A stretch of 64,000 nucleotides of DNA from Pseudomonadota bacterium (lineage in GTDB: Bacteria; Desulfobacterota; Desulfovibrionia; Desulfovibrionales; Desulfovibrionaceae). The DNA is taken from assembly GCA_023399375.1 (NCBI GenBank), contig JAEWPX010000138.1:1-64000 (forward strand), in the 5' to 3' direction. Position 1 is the stretch's first letter, and each line of letters starts with the position of its first letter. The translations under genes and the position numbers were made by a program. The notes beneath the pieces were generated by a model. The model searched no databases. It saw nothing but the letters and a program-made list of their open reading frames with translations, and had not been told where the DNA came from. Positions 32,792 through 41,602 of this stretch are shown here, piece after piece.

Positions 32792-34468
32792 TTACCGCGC
32801 GGCAGGGTCCTTGTAGACCGCGCCCTGGGCGGCGGACTTGACCAGGGAGGCGTAGCGCCGCAGCAGCGGGGAGGTGATTTCCTTTTTCTGCGGCACGAAC
32901 GCGGCGCGGCGCGTTTCCAGTTCCTTGGCGTCCACGCGCATCTCGAGCTTGCGGGCCGGGATGTCCACCTCGATGATGTCGCCGTCGCGCACGAGCCCGA
33001 TGGGGCCGCCGTCGGCCGCTTCGGGCGAGACATGGCCGATGGCCGCGCCGCGCGTGCCGCCGCTGAACCGGCCGTCGGTCACGAGCGCCACGGTCTCACC
33101 GAGCCCCATGCCCATGATGTTGGAGGTGGGGGAGAGCATCTCGCGCATGCCCGGGCCGCCCTGCGGGCCTTCATAGCGGATGACCACCACGTCGCCGGGC
33201 TTGATCTGTCCGCCCAGGATGGCTGCGTTGGCCGCTTCCTCACCGTCGAAGACGCGGGCAGGGCCGGTGTGGCGCATCATGGACGGGGCCACGGCCGACT
33301 GCTTGACCACCGCGCCGTCGGGCGCGAGGTTGCCGCGCAGGATGGCGATGCCGCCTTCGTTGGCGTAGGGGGCCTTGGCGCGGATGACGTCGTCGTTTTT
33401 GACGCGCGCCTTGAGGTCGGCAAGGTTTTCGCCGAGGGTCTTGCCCGTGGCGGTCATGACGTCGAGGTGGAGCAGGCCCCGTTCGGCCAGGGCGCTCATG
33501 ACGGCCGGAATGCCGCCGGCGCGCTCGAGGTCGTCGAGGTAATGGTGGCCGGCCGGGGAGAGCTTGCAGAGATTGGGGGTCTTGCGCGAGACGGCGTCGA
33601 AGATGTCCAGCGTCAGCGGCAGGCCGGCCTCGGCAAAGACCGCGGGCAGATGCAGCACGGTGTTGGTCGAGCACCCGAGCGCCATGTCCATGGTCACGGC
33701 GTTTTCCAGGCTTTTTTCCGTGACGATGTCGCGCGGGCGGATATTTTTGGCCAACAGATCCATGACGCGCATGCCGGCCTTTTTCGCCAGGCGCACGCGC
33801 TTGGCCGAGACCGCCGGGATGGTGCCGTTGCCGGGCAGGCCCAGGCCCACGGACTCGGACAGGCAGTTCATGGAGTTGGCCGTGAACATGCCCGAGCACG
33901 AACCGCAGCCGGGGCAGGCGTTTTCCTCGAGCTCGTCGAGGCGCTCCTGGCCGATGTCGCCGCGCTTGAACTTGCCCACGGCCTCGAACACGTCGATGAG
34001 GTCGCAGGAGCCCTCCGGTGTATTGCCGGCGAGCATGGGGCCGCCGCTGACGATGACGGCCGGAATGTTTAAGCGCAGCATGGCCATGAGCATGCCCGGC
34101 ACGACCTTGTCGCAGTTGGGGATGCACACCAGCGCGTCGAAGGGATGGGCCATGGCCATGATCTCGATGGAATCGGCGATGATCTCGCGGCTGACCAGGG
34201 AGTAGTGCATGCCGGCGTGGTTCATGGCCAGCCCGTCGCACACGCCGATGACGGGAAAGGTCATGGGCGTGCCGCCGGCCAGGCGGATGCCGGCCTTGAC
34301 GGCTTCGGCGATGGTGTTCAAGTGGATGTGGCCGGGTACGACTTCATTGGCGGAGTTGACCACGCCGATAAGGGGGCGCTCCATCTCTTCCCGGGTCAGG
34401 CCCAGGGCGTAGAGCAGGGAGCGGTGGGGTGCTTTTTCCAGTCCGGATTTGAATTGGGAGCTGCGCAT
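32792..34468 (-). CDS. ilvD: Dihydroxy-acid dehydratase
   Basis: A 558-residue iron-sulfur enzyme of valine and isoleucine synthesis. Conserved regions include NSANEVVPGHIHLN, GVCDGLAMNHAGMHYSL, the cluster-cysteine motifs CIPNCDK and CPGCGSCSGMFTANSM, and the C-terminal TDGRFSGGTRGAAIGHVSPEA. The length is normal. ATG 34468 has GAGG eight bases upstream. It is transcribed alone, divergent from a glycosyltransferase gene, and followed by a family B repeat. Confidence 0.97.
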   Translation of the reverse strand: MRSSQFKSGLEKAPHRSLLYALGLTREEMERPLIGVVNSANEVVPGHIHLNTIAEAVKAGIRLAGGTPMTFPVIGVCDGLAMNHAGMHYSLVSREIIADSIEIMAMAHPFDALVCIPNCDKVVPGMLMAMLRLNIPAVIVSGGPMLAGNTPEGSCDLIDVFEAVGKFKRGDIGQERLDELEENACPGCGSCSGMFTANSMNCLSESVGLGLPGNGTIPAVSAKRVRLAKKAGMRVMDLLAKNIRPRDIVTEKSLENAVTMDMALGCSTNTVLHLPAVFAEAGLPLTLDIFDAVSRKTPNLCKLSPAGHHYLDDLERAGGIPAVMSALAERGLLHLDVMTATGKTLGENLADLKARVKNDDVIRAKAPYANEGGIAILRGNLAPDGAVVKQSAVAPSMMRHTGPARVFDGEEAANAAILGGQIKPGDVVVIRYEGPQGGPGMREMLSPTSNIMGMGLGETVALVTDGRFSGGTRGAAIGHVSPEAADGGPIGLVRDGDIIEVDIPARKLEMRVDAKELETRRAAFVPQKKEITSPLLRRYASLVKSAAQGAVYKDPAAR

Positions 34469-34596
34469 GGCGGTATCCTCGTATCGAAAGAGTGCGGCGT
34501 TTCGCCGAGGGCGCGAGTTTTTCACACCCGTGGCGCTTCTGGCAAGTTCGACGCCGCCTGCCGGCACATGGTCCTGGAATTGACGGGAGTCGCGCC

Positions 34597-35604
34597 TTGC
34601 GCATCGTGAACCTGCACAGCACGGCATTTGTGGCTGCGTTTCGCGCCCTTGGCCACGAGGTTCTGTCCGTCGGCATCGGCCCCGGCTGCGACGTGCCCTT
34701 ATCCGAACCCCTTTCCGCAAAACGGTTTGCAGATCTGCTTGCCGCGGAGGGCATGATCCCGGACCTGGTCTTCTGGTGCGACGCCTGCCAGATCCCCTGG
34801 GTGTTCGGGCTGGAAACCCTGCCCGCCGTGGTCATCGGCTATTCCGTGGACCAATACATGCACCCTTGGCACGTGCCTTACAGCATGGGGTTCGACGCCG
34901 TGTGCGTGGCGCAGCGCGACTACCTGCCGCTGTTCGAGGAGTCGCCCCACGGCCGGCCGGTCAAATGGCTGCCCCTTTTTTGCGATCCGGGCCGCGACCG
35001 CGACCCGGGTCTGCCCCGCGACGTGCCCGTTTCCTTCGTCGGCACCCTCGACGGCCGTGTCAACAGCGCCAGAAGGCCGTTTTTGCAGGCATTTCGGACC
35101 AAAGTGCCGCTTTTCATGACCACGGGCGCATACGCGCCCATTTTCGGGCGCAGCCGCCTCGTGCTCAACCAAAGCGCGGCAGGGGAGCTCAATTTCCGCG
35201 TGTTTCAGGCCATGGCCTGCGGCGCGGCGCTCTTGACGGAGGCGGTGGGCAACGGCCTGGAGACGCTTTTCACGCCGGGCCTGGAGCTGCTGACGTATCG
35301 CCGTGGCGATCCCGATGACGCCGCGCGAGCGGCATTGGCCGCGCTTGCCGATCCGGACCTGGAAACGATCGCACGGGCAGGGCGGGAGAAAACCCTTTCC
35401 CGGCATACGGTTTCGGACCGGGCGCGGACCATCATCGCCCTGGCCACTCGTCTGGCAGATCAGGGCGCGCCGGCCAGGCGGCTGCACGCGCTTTCCGGCG
35501 TGCGTCGCCAGCTGCGCAAGGCCTATGCCATGCTGGCCCTGGACGAACACCTGCCACTTGGCGCGTCCGACCGCGAATTCTTCCTTTCCCAGGCCCGCTT
35601 CTGA
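34597..35604 (+). CDS. CgeB-like glycosyltransferase
   Basis: A 335-residue protein of the GT-B, CgeB/DUF3880-like group. It carries GFDAVCVAQRDYLPLFEE, WLPLFCDPG, VSFVGTLDGRVNSARRPFL and the C-terminal nucleotide-sugar region NFRVFQAMACGAALLTEAVGNGLE. The likely start is TTG 34597, with GGGAG seven bases upstream; no ATG fits before the conserved MRIVNLHST-type opening. In Desulfovibrio such proteins often act in polysaccharide or flagellin glycosylation, but there is no such context here. Confidence 0.78.
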   Translation: MRIVNLHSTAFVAAFRALGHEVLSVGIGPGCDVPLSEPLSAKRFADLLAAEGMIPDLVFWCDACQIPWVFGLETLPAVVIGYSVDQYMHPWHVPYSMGFDAVCVAQRDYLPLFEESPHGRPVKWLPLFCDPGRDRDPGLPRDVPVSFVGTLDGRVNSARRPFLQAFRTKVPLFMTTGAYAPIFGRSRLVLNQSAAGELNFRVFQAMACGAALLTEAVGNGLETLFTPGLELLTYRRGDPDDAARAALAALADPDLETIARAGREKTLSRHTVSDRARTIIALATRLADQGAPARRLHALSGVRRQLRKAYAMLALDEHLPLGASDREFFLSQARF

Positions 35605-35608
35605 GGCG

Positions 35609-36880
35609 TCACGAAGCCTGCCGCGCGTAGGGCCGGGCATGGCTGTCGCCCGCGCCGGTTTTTCCGCCAAGGGCCTTTTTCCAGCCCCATTCGGCAAGCA
35701 GCAGATAGAGCCGCGCCGGCACGGGGCAGGGCACCGAAATGTCCTCGGTAACTGCAATATCCGGCATCCGGGCGGCAACGAACAATCCAGCCTTGCGCTC
35801 TATCGCCGCGCGCGCCCTGCGGCCGAACCAGCCCAACGCTTCGAGGGACCGGCCTTCGTAGAATCCGCCGCCGCCCACGCCGCAGCCGCCAAGCCAGACA
35901 AAACCTGCCTGCCGCGCGAACAGGCGGCACATGGCCAATGCGGCGTCGTTGTTGACGCTTTCCGGAAATCCGCAGTTGATGACGGCGGAAAACCCCTGGC
36001 TCTTTCGCGGCGGCACTTCCTTTCTCCAGGCGACAAGCCGCATGAGCGCGGCCTGGGTATGGCCCGGCAACTGGTCGGCATAGAGCGGCGAGAAAAGCCA
36101 TACGCCATCCGCGGCATCCACGGTTGCGACCAGTTCCGTAAACGCCTCCTCATCCTGGGCCGCTCCGAGCAGATCAAAGGACGCGACCTCCGCCCCTGCG
36201 GCGCACAGCATTTTTTCCGCATACGAAGCGAACCCGGTCGAAACGCTCTGCTTTTTCCTGGGAGAACCGCGAAGGAGCACGATGCGACGCAACGCTGCCG
36301 GCATGGATTCCTTCTTGAAATCCAATGCCCCAGCCACGACCGCCGTTACGGCATCCTCCGCCATGTCCGCATAGGCAACCGCGCTGGCATATGCTGGACT
36401 CAGCATATTGGCGGCGTTTCGCGCCACTACGCCGGCAAAGACCTGCTCCATGTCCGTATCGGCGCTTTGCAGCAGACCGATGGCCGCGAGCGCGGGCGTC
36501 TTTTCGTAGCGGGCGAAATGCCGCGTGCGGCCGTGCAGCCGCTGAAAGTGGGGGAGCAACGTCGGCAGCACGCCCCGGTCCACAGCGGTCTTGAGCGCCG
36601 GCGCGTAGCCGCCGAAAACGATGGGCGTCAACATGATCAGCACATCCGCCTGCGCCAGAGCGGCCGTGATGTTCCTGGCCGCATCGTCCACGACGCACAC
36701 TCCCGGACTCCTGGTCCAGCAGGCGAAACAGCCCCGGCAGGGCGCAATTGCCGCTTCTTCCGGACGCAGCACCTCCAGTCGCTTGCCCGAGCCCTCCGCG
36801 CGTGCGCGAAGCACCCTGCGCACCGTATCCCCGCCGCGCGCGTCCCCAAGCGCATCCAGGACCAGCCATGTCTCCGCCAT
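35609..36880 (-). CDS. Fused double flavodoxin-fold (NADPH-FMN reductase-like) protein
   Basis: A 423-residue protein with two flavodoxin-like domains. Domain 1 (1-185) has the Cys motif PCRGCFACW and then VCVVDD, as in iron-sulfur flavoproteins, and the flavin loop LIMLTPIVFGGYAPALKTAVDR. Domain 2 (about 198-340) opens with IVLLRGSPRKKQS and has LFSPLYADQLPGHTQAALMRL. It is presumably an FMN-dependent reductase of quinones, metals or xenobiotics. The gene faces a TetR regulator across a 91-base spacer with two palindromes, so it is probably the regulator's target. Confidence 0.82.
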   Translation of the reverse strand: MAETWLVLDALGDARGGDTVRRVLRARAEGSGKRLEVLRPEEAAIAPCRGCFACWTRSPGVCVVDDAARNITAALAQADVLIMLTPIVFGGYAPALKTAVDRGVLPTLLPHFQRLHGRTRHFARYEKTPALAAIGLLQSADTDMEQVFAGVVARNAANMLSPAYASAVAYADMAEDAVTAVVAGALDFKKESMPAALRRIVLLRGSPRKKQSVSTGFASYAEKMLCAAGAEVASFDLLGAAQDEEAFTELVATVDAADGVWLFSPLYADQLPGHTQAALMRLVAWRKEVPPRKSQGFSAVINCGFPESVNNDAALAMCRLFARQAGFVWLGGCGVGGGGFYEGRSLEALGWFGRRARAAIERKAGLFVAARMPDIAVTEDISVPCPVPARLYLLLAEWGWKKALGGKTGAGDSHARPYARQAS

Positions 36881-36898
36881 GTCCCTTGCCCTCGCGTC

Positions 36899-36919
36899 AA
36901 TGTTTGCAATGGAAACATT
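36899..36919. promoter_or_regulatory. TetR operator candidate 1
   Basis: AATGTTT (36899-36905) and AAACATT (36913-36919) form perfect seven-base arms around a seven-base spacer. It lies just upstream of the flavoprotein start and could block its promoter. Confidence 0.5.
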
Positions 36920-36931
36920 CGCTAGGACTCT

Positions 36932-36950
36932 ATGTGGACATTGTCAACAT
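36932..36950. promoter_or_regulatory. TetR operator candidate 2
   Basis: A 19-base near-palindrome, ATGTGGACATTGTCAACAT, with eight of nine arm pairs matching around T36941. It sits mid-spacer between the TetR gene and the flavoprotein gene, the usual place for a TetR site controlling both. Confidence 0.6.
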
Positions 36951-36971
36951 TTTTTGTTGCAATACCCCACC

Positions 36972-37607
36972 ATGACGACCCACGTATCGAATCCCGCGTA
37001 TCATCACGGAAATCTGCGCCTGGCGTTGCTGGACGCTGCGGAAAACCTGCTCGAGTCCGTCGGCATCGACGGTTTGACGTTGCGCGGACTGGCCAGGAAA
37101 ACCGGGGTGAGCCATGCCGCGCCGTACCGGCATTTCGCGGACAAGGCCGACCTGCTCGCCGCCCTGGCCGCGCGGGGATTCGAGCGGCTTGCCCAAGCGC
37201 TGACGGCCTCCGCCGCCGCGCACCCCCTGGACTCCTGCCAGGAATTCCTGGCGTCCTGCCGCGTCTACATCACCCTCGGGCGGGAGCATCCGGCCATGTA
37301 CCGGCTCATGTTCGGCCAGCCGCAACCGGGCGTCGGCGGCCAGCCGGAACTGGCCGCGGCGGGCCAGGCCGCCTTCGACGCGCTGGCCACGGCCATGGAG
37401 CGCGGCATCGCCAACGGGTTTTTCCGGGACACGCCCGTCCAGGCCCTGGCCATGGCCGTCTGGGCCATGGTGCACGGCCTGACGGAACTGGCCATCACGG
37501 GCCATCTGCATGCATGCGGGGAAGGGGAAGAGGGGGAAACGAGGATCAGCGAGACCGCGTGCTCGCTGCTTCTTTCGGGGATTGCGCCGTTTCGCCCCGG
37601 GACGTGA
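36972..37607 (+). CDS. TetR-family transcriptional regulator
   Basis: A 211-residue protein. The N-terminal helix-turn-helix is ENLLESVGIDGLTLRGLARKTGVSHAAPYRHFADKADLLAAL (in pieces), the AcrR-like type with the PYRHFxxKxxLL signature. The C-terminal ligand-binding domain resembles the TetR_C_33/WHG group (EHPAMYRLMFGQP and AVWAMVHGLTELAITG). It is divergent from the double flavoprotein with two palindromes between. Its 3' end overlaps the convergent DUF1992 gene by 62 bases. Confidence 0.92.
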   Translation: MTTHVSNPAYHHGNLRLALLDAAENLLESVGIDGLTLRGLARKTGVSHAAPYRHFADKADLLAALAARGFERLAQALTASAAAHPLDSCQEFLASCRVYITLGREHPAMYRLMFGQPQPGVGGQPELAAAGQAAFDALATAMERGIANGFFRDTPVQALAMAVWAMVHGLTELAITGHLHACGEGEEGETRISETACSLLLSGIAPFRPGT

Positions 37608-37974
37608 CGGAGATGCGCTCCACGACCTTCCGGTAGTAGACCTGTTCCTTTTCCAGGTTCACGGGCCGCCTGCGCCGCGCATTGACCTTCATGACGAGCA
37701 GGTTGAGCTTTTGCATCTGCCGGTAGCGTTCCTGTTCGTCCGTGGCCGCGGCGAGGAGTTCCGTGGCCGTGACGATTTCCTTGTCCTCCAGGAACTCCTC
37801 GGGCACGTAGCCGGCGTTCTTGAGCATCTTGTAGGCCATGCGCAGATCCTCGGGGACCATGGAATCGTCCTCGAAGACGATCTTCTTGCCCTTGCCCGCG
37901 AGATTGTCGAATTCGCCGTTGCGCATGGATTCCTCTATACGCTGCTCGGCGATCCAGCCGATGACCTGGAACAT
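37546..37974 (-). CDS. DUF1992 (DnaJ-homologue-like) protein
   Basis: A 142-residue protein. The N-terminal half has the DUF1992 pattern: AEQRIEESMRNGEFDNLAGKGK, DDSMVPEDLRMAYKML, NAGYVPEEFLEDKEI. The C-terminal half is basic and probably helical. The family is widespread and has no settled role; eukaryotic members are called DNAJC28. GGAGG lies before ATG 37974. It is the last gene of the Mla-type operon, 12 bases after the lipoprotein gene. Confidence 0.85.
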   Translation of the reverse strand: MFQVIGWIAEQRIEESMRNGEFDNLAGKGKKIVFEDDSMVPEDLRMAYKMLKNAGYVPEEFLEDKEIVTATELLAAATDEQERYRQMQKLNLLVMKVNARRRRPVNLEKEQVYYRKVVERISVTSRGETAQSPKEAASTRSR

Positions 37975-37986
37975 GGCCTGCCTCCG

Positions 37987-38625
37987 CTATTTTTCCAGCG
38001 CCTTTTGCAGCTTGGGCATGCCGCCGTCCAGCCAGTCCACGACCTTGGGCACGACACGGCCCAGGGCGTCGCCTGCGGCGCGGGCGATGGTGTCGCCATT
38101 GAAGTTCTCGAGCGGCGCATAGGCGTTGAAATCGCCCGACGAGATGCGCGCGCCCATGTTCTTCGACCACAGGTCGAGGTGCACGGAGACCACGAACCGG
38201 CCGCCTTCGGTCTCTTCGACGTTAAACGCCGTGACCTGGCCCGTCAGCACCGCGTCATGCGCCACGCGCGGCTGGTAATCCACAGGCGTCAGGCCCGTGG
38301 ACTGGCATTCGATGCCCTGGCGCAAAGCCCGGCCCACGACGTCCTGGGGCGGGCCTTCCCAATAGTATTCGAGACTTGCCGAGAGCACCCGGTCGCGGGC
38401 GGTGAGCACGGCGGTGCGGTCGAGATTCTCCATGGTGGTCAGGCCCTTGAACCCGAGCGGCAACCGGTGCTGCTGCGCGGTATCGCCGGGGCAGGGCGTC
38501 TGGGACAGTTCCACGCGCAGATAGCGCTGGGGGGGAGGGGGCTTGCCGAAACAGGCCGCAAGGGACGCGGCCAATGCAAGCCCGGCGACGAGCGTCAACG
38601 ATCTGGCGAAAAAACGCATGCTCAT
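37987..38625 (-). CDS. ABC-transport auxiliary lipoprotein (PqiC-like) of the Mla system
   Basis: A 212-residue protein with a lipoprotein signal (LTLVAGLALAASLAAC). The mature domain (RYLRVELSQTPCPG, DRTAVLTARDRVLSASLEYYWEG) fits the ABC-type transport auxiliary lipoprotein family found with MCE genes. It should sit in the outer membrane and receive or hand over lipids from the MlaD homologue. It starts by ATGA overlap with the MlaD stop. Confidence 0.82.
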   Translation of the reverse strand: MSMRFFARSLTLVAGLALAASLAACFGKPPPPQRYLRVELSQTPCPGDTAQQHRLPLGFKGLTTMENLDRTAVLTARDRVLSASLEYYWEGPPQDVVGRALRQGIECQSTGLTPVDYQPRVAHDAVLTGQVTAFNVEETEGGRFVVSVHLDLWSKNMGARISSGDFNAYAPLENFNGDTIARAAGDALGRVVPKVVDWLDGGMPKLQKALEK

Positions 38626-39527
38626 TTTCCCGAGGGCGGCCGGAGCAGTTCCCAGGGACGCTCGCGCAGGCGGCCCGCAAGCTCCCGGATCTCCCGGCTC
38701 GTCCGGTTGAGGTTTTTGAGGATGTCCTCGAGCTGTTCCTGGTCGTAGTTGAAGCCCTGGCGCACGTCGCCCACGAGCCCGCCTACGCCGTCGGCCTGCT
38801 TGCGGAAATCGCGCAAGGTCTTGGTCAGCTCGCCCTCGATGACGGTTACGGCTTTCTCCGTGCGTTGCAAGGTTGCGTCAAGGCTTTCCGCCGCCTTGCC
38901 GCCCTTGGTCGAAAGCGCGTCCCAGTTCTTGCGGAAATCGTTGGCCGCGCGGCGCAGGTCCGCGACCAGCGCGGGCGTGCCTTCCAGGGCGCGCTTGAGG
39001 GATTCGGTGTTTTCCTCGGTAAAGAGCTTAGCGATGTTGTCCGCGATGCCGTTGATCTTGGGGCTGATATTGTCGAGCAGGTCGCCGGCCTTGGCCGCGA
39101 GCTCCTGCACGTCCAGCGTGGCCACGGCGGGAATGTCCGCGCCCGGCGCAAGCCGCGCCCCCGGGTCGCCGCGCAGTTCGAGCAGCACGTAATAGTCGCC
39201 GACGAGCCCCTTTTGGGCAATGCGCGCCACGGTTCCGGCGTAGAGGGGAAACCCCGCGCGCACGGCGATGCGCACGGCGATGCGTCGGGGATTGGTCGGA
39301 TCGATGTCGATCGCTTCCACGCGGCCGATGTCGAGGCCGGCGTATTTCACCGCGCGTCCGGGACTCAAATCCTTCACCGAGATGAAAAAAATGTCGTACT
39401 TGTCATACCTGATCCAGAACCAGTTGCCCCCAAGCACGACCATGAACGCGCCCAGGATGCACAAGCCGAGCAGGAGCGTGCCCACGGCCTTGGCGTAATC
39501 GGAGCGGCTCGCTTTGGCCGTCAGCAT
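38622..39527 (-). CDS. mlaD: MlaD-type MCE lipid-binding protein
   Basis: A 301-residue protein. One N-terminal membrane helix (AVGTLLLGLCILGAFMVVLGG) precedes an MCE domain with VKDLSPGRAVKYAGLDIGRVEAIDI and KGLVGDYYVLLELRG. A long amphipathic coiled-coil follows to the C-terminus. MCE proteins form hexamers carrying phospholipids across the periplasm, with the membrane helix binding MlaE. ATG 39527 overlaps the end of the ATPase gene by seven bases. The longer coil compared with E. coli MlaD (183 residues) resembles periplasm-spanning variants. Confidence 0.92.
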   Translation of the reverse strand: MLTAKASRSDYAKAVGTLLLGLCILGAFMVVLGGNWFWIRYDKYDIFFISVKDLSPGRAVKYAGLDIGRVEAIDIDPTNPRRIAVRIAVRAGFPLYAGTVARIAQKGLVGDYYVLLELRGDPGARLAPGADIPAVATLDVQELAAKAGDLLDNISPKINGIADNIAKLFTEENTESLKRALEGTPALVADLRRAANDFRKNWDALSTKGGKAAESLDATLQRTEKAVTVIEGELTKTLRDFRKQADGVGGLVGDVRQGFNYDQEQLEDILKNLNRTSREIRELAGRLRERPWELLRPPSGK

Positions 39528-40369
39528 GCGCCTCCCCCTCTTTCGCGGCCTGCGGCGACGGCCTCGCGGCGCCGCGCCACCAGTGCGGACCAACTTTCCG
39601 ACAGCACGCGGCTCTCCCGCGACGGCTGCCTGTCCAGGAACTGCCTGATGAACGGATCGTCGCAACCCGCCAGGGCGGGCAGGGTGCCTTCGAAAAGCAT
39701 CTTTCCCTGGTTGAGCACCACCACATGGTCGGCGATGGCGCTCAGGCTTTCCAGATCATGGCTGACCACGACAATGGTCATTTCGAACGTGGTCTTGAGT
39801 TCGAGCACAAGCTGGTCCATCTCCGCGGCCGTGATAGGATCGAGCCCGGACGTGGGCTCGTCGCACAGGAGTACCGCCGGATCGAGGGCCATGGCCCGGG
39901 CCAGTCCCGCGCGCTTGCGCATGCCTCCGGACAGTTCGCTCGGAAAATAGTCCATGAAATCGGCCAGCCCGACAAGGCGCAACTTGAGGCGCACGACCTC
40001 CTCGATGAGCGAGTCCGTGAGGTCGGTGTGCTCGCGCAGGGGCAGGGCGATGTTCTCGCCCAGGCGCATCGACCCGAGCAGCGCCCCGTCCTGGAAAAGC
40101 ACGCCCATGCGCCGGCGCATGACCAGCCGTTCGGCCGCGTCCATGGCGGCCATGTCCCTGCCGCCAAGCACGATACGCCCGGTCCTGATCGGCACGAGGC
40201 CGATGATGTTGCGCAGCAGCGTGGACTTGCCGCAGCCCGAACCGCCGAGGATGACGCTGACCTTGCCGGCGGGCAGCGTCGTGGTCACGCCCGAAAGCAC
40301 GATCCGCTCCCCGTAACCGACGCTTACGCCGTCGAGCGTGATTTCTGGCGAACCCTGCCGGCCGGACAC
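39521..40369 (-). CDS. mlaF: MlaF-type ABC transporter ATPase
   Basis: A 282-residue ATPase. Walker A is LGGSGCGKSTLLR, the Q-loop is VLFQDGALLGSM, the signature LSGGMRKRAGLARAM and Walker B VLLCDEPTSGLD, with VVSHDLESL as the H-loop. The LSGGMRKR form and the FQDGALLxS loop are typical of MlaF. The C-terminal 40 residues are basic. GTG 40369 has a strong AAGGAGG. It powers the lipid transporter with MlaE. Confidence 0.95.
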   Translation of the reverse strand: MSGRQGSPEITLDGVSVGYGERIVLSGVTTTLPAGKVSVILGGSGCGKSTLLRNIIGLVPIRTGRIVLGGRDMAAMDAAERLVMRRRMGVLFQDGALLGSMRLGENIALPLREHTDLTDSLIEEVVRLKLRLVGLADFMDYFPSELSGGMRKRAGLARAMALDPAVLLCDEPTSGLDPITAAEMDQLVLELKTTFEMTIVVVSHDLESLSAIADHVVVLNQGKMLFEGTLPALAGCDDPFIRQFLDRQPSRESRVLSESWSALVARRREAVAAGRERGGGAC

Positions 40370-40384
40370 GGCGTTCCTCCTTTT

Positions 40385-41155
40385 CTAGCGGAAGATATAA
40401 TTGAGGGCGGTAAAAAACAAATCCAAAAGGATCATGAGGAAAATCGATTGCACCACGGCCCGTGTCGTGCGCCGGCCGACGTCGGCCGCGCCTTCCCGGG
40501 CGAGCAGTCCCTGCCAGCAGGAGACGATGGTGATGGTGATGCCGAAGCCGGCGCTCTTGATGAGCCCTGCGGCCACATCGCGCATGCCCAGGAAATTGGC
40601 CGTCTGGAGGAAATAGGCCTTGCCCGGCAGCCCCAGGGCCAGGGCGGAAAACACGCCGCCGGCCGTGATGCCCACGGCGTCGCCCCAGAGCGTGAGCAGG
40701 GGGGCCATGACGCACATGGCCGCGAACTTGGGCCAGATCAAAAAACGCACAGGATCGATGCCCATAACTTCCAGGGCGTCGATCTCCTCGGAAATGCGCA
40801 TGGTGGCGATTTCCGCCGTGAACGCCGCACCGGCCCGGCCGGCCAGGATCAGGCAGACGAGCAGGGGACCGAGCTCGGTGACGATGGAAAAGCCGACGAG
40901 GTTGGCCACGTAGCTGAGCGCGCCGACCTTTTCGAGCTGGGTCGCGGATTGCAGCGCCAGGATGATGCCAACGCAGGCGGAGATGATACTGATGATCGGC
41001 AGCGAATCCGCGCCGATCCAGGCCATGTGCGTCCACAGCCGCGAGCGCTGGTAGGCCTTTGTGCGCTTCCAGGGAAGAAACGCGTCGCGGATGCAGCCCC
41101 AAAGCCGCATCACCAGCCAGACCAGCATCCCGGATTCGTCGCCGCCTCCCGCCAT
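40385..41155 (-). CDS. mlaE: MlaE-type permease
   Basis: A 256-residue inner-membrane permease with about five or six helices. Typical MlaE signatures are ALQSATQLEKVGALSYVANLVGFSIVTELGPLL (pieces), AGRAGAAFTAEIATMRISEEIDALEVMGIDPVRFL (pieces) and FGITITIVSCWQGL. It is the channel part of the phospholipid transporter. The start is five bases after the stop of the STAS gene, showing close coupling. Confidence 0.95.
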   Translation of the reverse strand: MAGGGDESGMLVWLVMRLWGCIRDAFLPWKRTKAYQRSRLWTHMAWIGADSLPIISIISACVGIILALQSATQLEKVGALSYVANLVGFSIVTELGPLLVCLILAGRAGAAFTAEIATMRISEEIDALEVMGIDPVRFLIWPKFAAMCVMAPLLTLWGDAVGITAGGVFSALALGLPGKAYFLQTANFLGMRDVAAGLIKSAGFGITITIVSCWQGLLAREGAADVGRRTTRAVVQSIFLMILLDLFFTALNYIFR

Positions 41156-41160
41156 GCCGC

Positions 41161-41559
41161 CTACGCCTCGTCGTTCAGACCGAACATTTCCCCGAGCTGG
41201 GTGAGTTGCAGCAGTTTGCGCACTTGCGGCGCAATGGAGCGGATGCGCACGTTGCGGCCGTGTTCCTGCAGATGCTTGCGCGCTTCGAGCAGCAGGGCCA
41301 GTCCCGAACTGTCGATGTAGGACAGACCGGCCATGTCCAGGACCAGATCCCCCGTGTATTTTTCCGTCAGTTGCAGCAGGCGTTCCCGCGCGGCGGGCGT
41401 AACGGAAAAATCGATTTCCCCGGCCAGGACGAGCACGCCCGGTGCCTCGCCTGCGTCGATCCGCCAGCCGGCGGCCTGTCCTTCTTCCCTATCGCTCAAA
41501 GCGCATCCCGCCTTTGTCGCGCCGCCAGGCGCGCTCTTGTCGCATTCACCGGCCCGCAT
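41161..41559 (-). CDS. mlaB: STAS-domain protein (MlaB-like)
   Basis: About 132 residues. The STAS domain spans roughly 50-130: VLVLAGEIDFSVTPAARERL, then LVLDMAGLSYIDSSGLALLLEARK with the conserved DSSG, then RIRSIAPQVRKLLQLTQLGEMF. Beside mlaEFD this is the expected MlaB, which binds and supports MlaF, though the long N-terminus differs. The start is unsure: ATG 41559 lacks a good ribosome binding sequence and a TTG nearer the domain is possible. It follows parB by 43 bases on the same strand. Confidence 0.8.
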   Translation of the reverse strand: MRAGECDKSAPGGATKAGCALSDREEGQAAGWRIDAGEAPGVLVLAGEIDFSVTPAARERLLQLTEKYTGDLVLDMAGLSYIDSSGLALLLEARKHLQEHGRNVRIRSIAPQVRKLLQLTQLGEMFGLNDEA

Positions 41560-41602
41560 CCGGTGCAGGCCATTTGCACACACCACACCGCGAACGAAAC
41601 GC

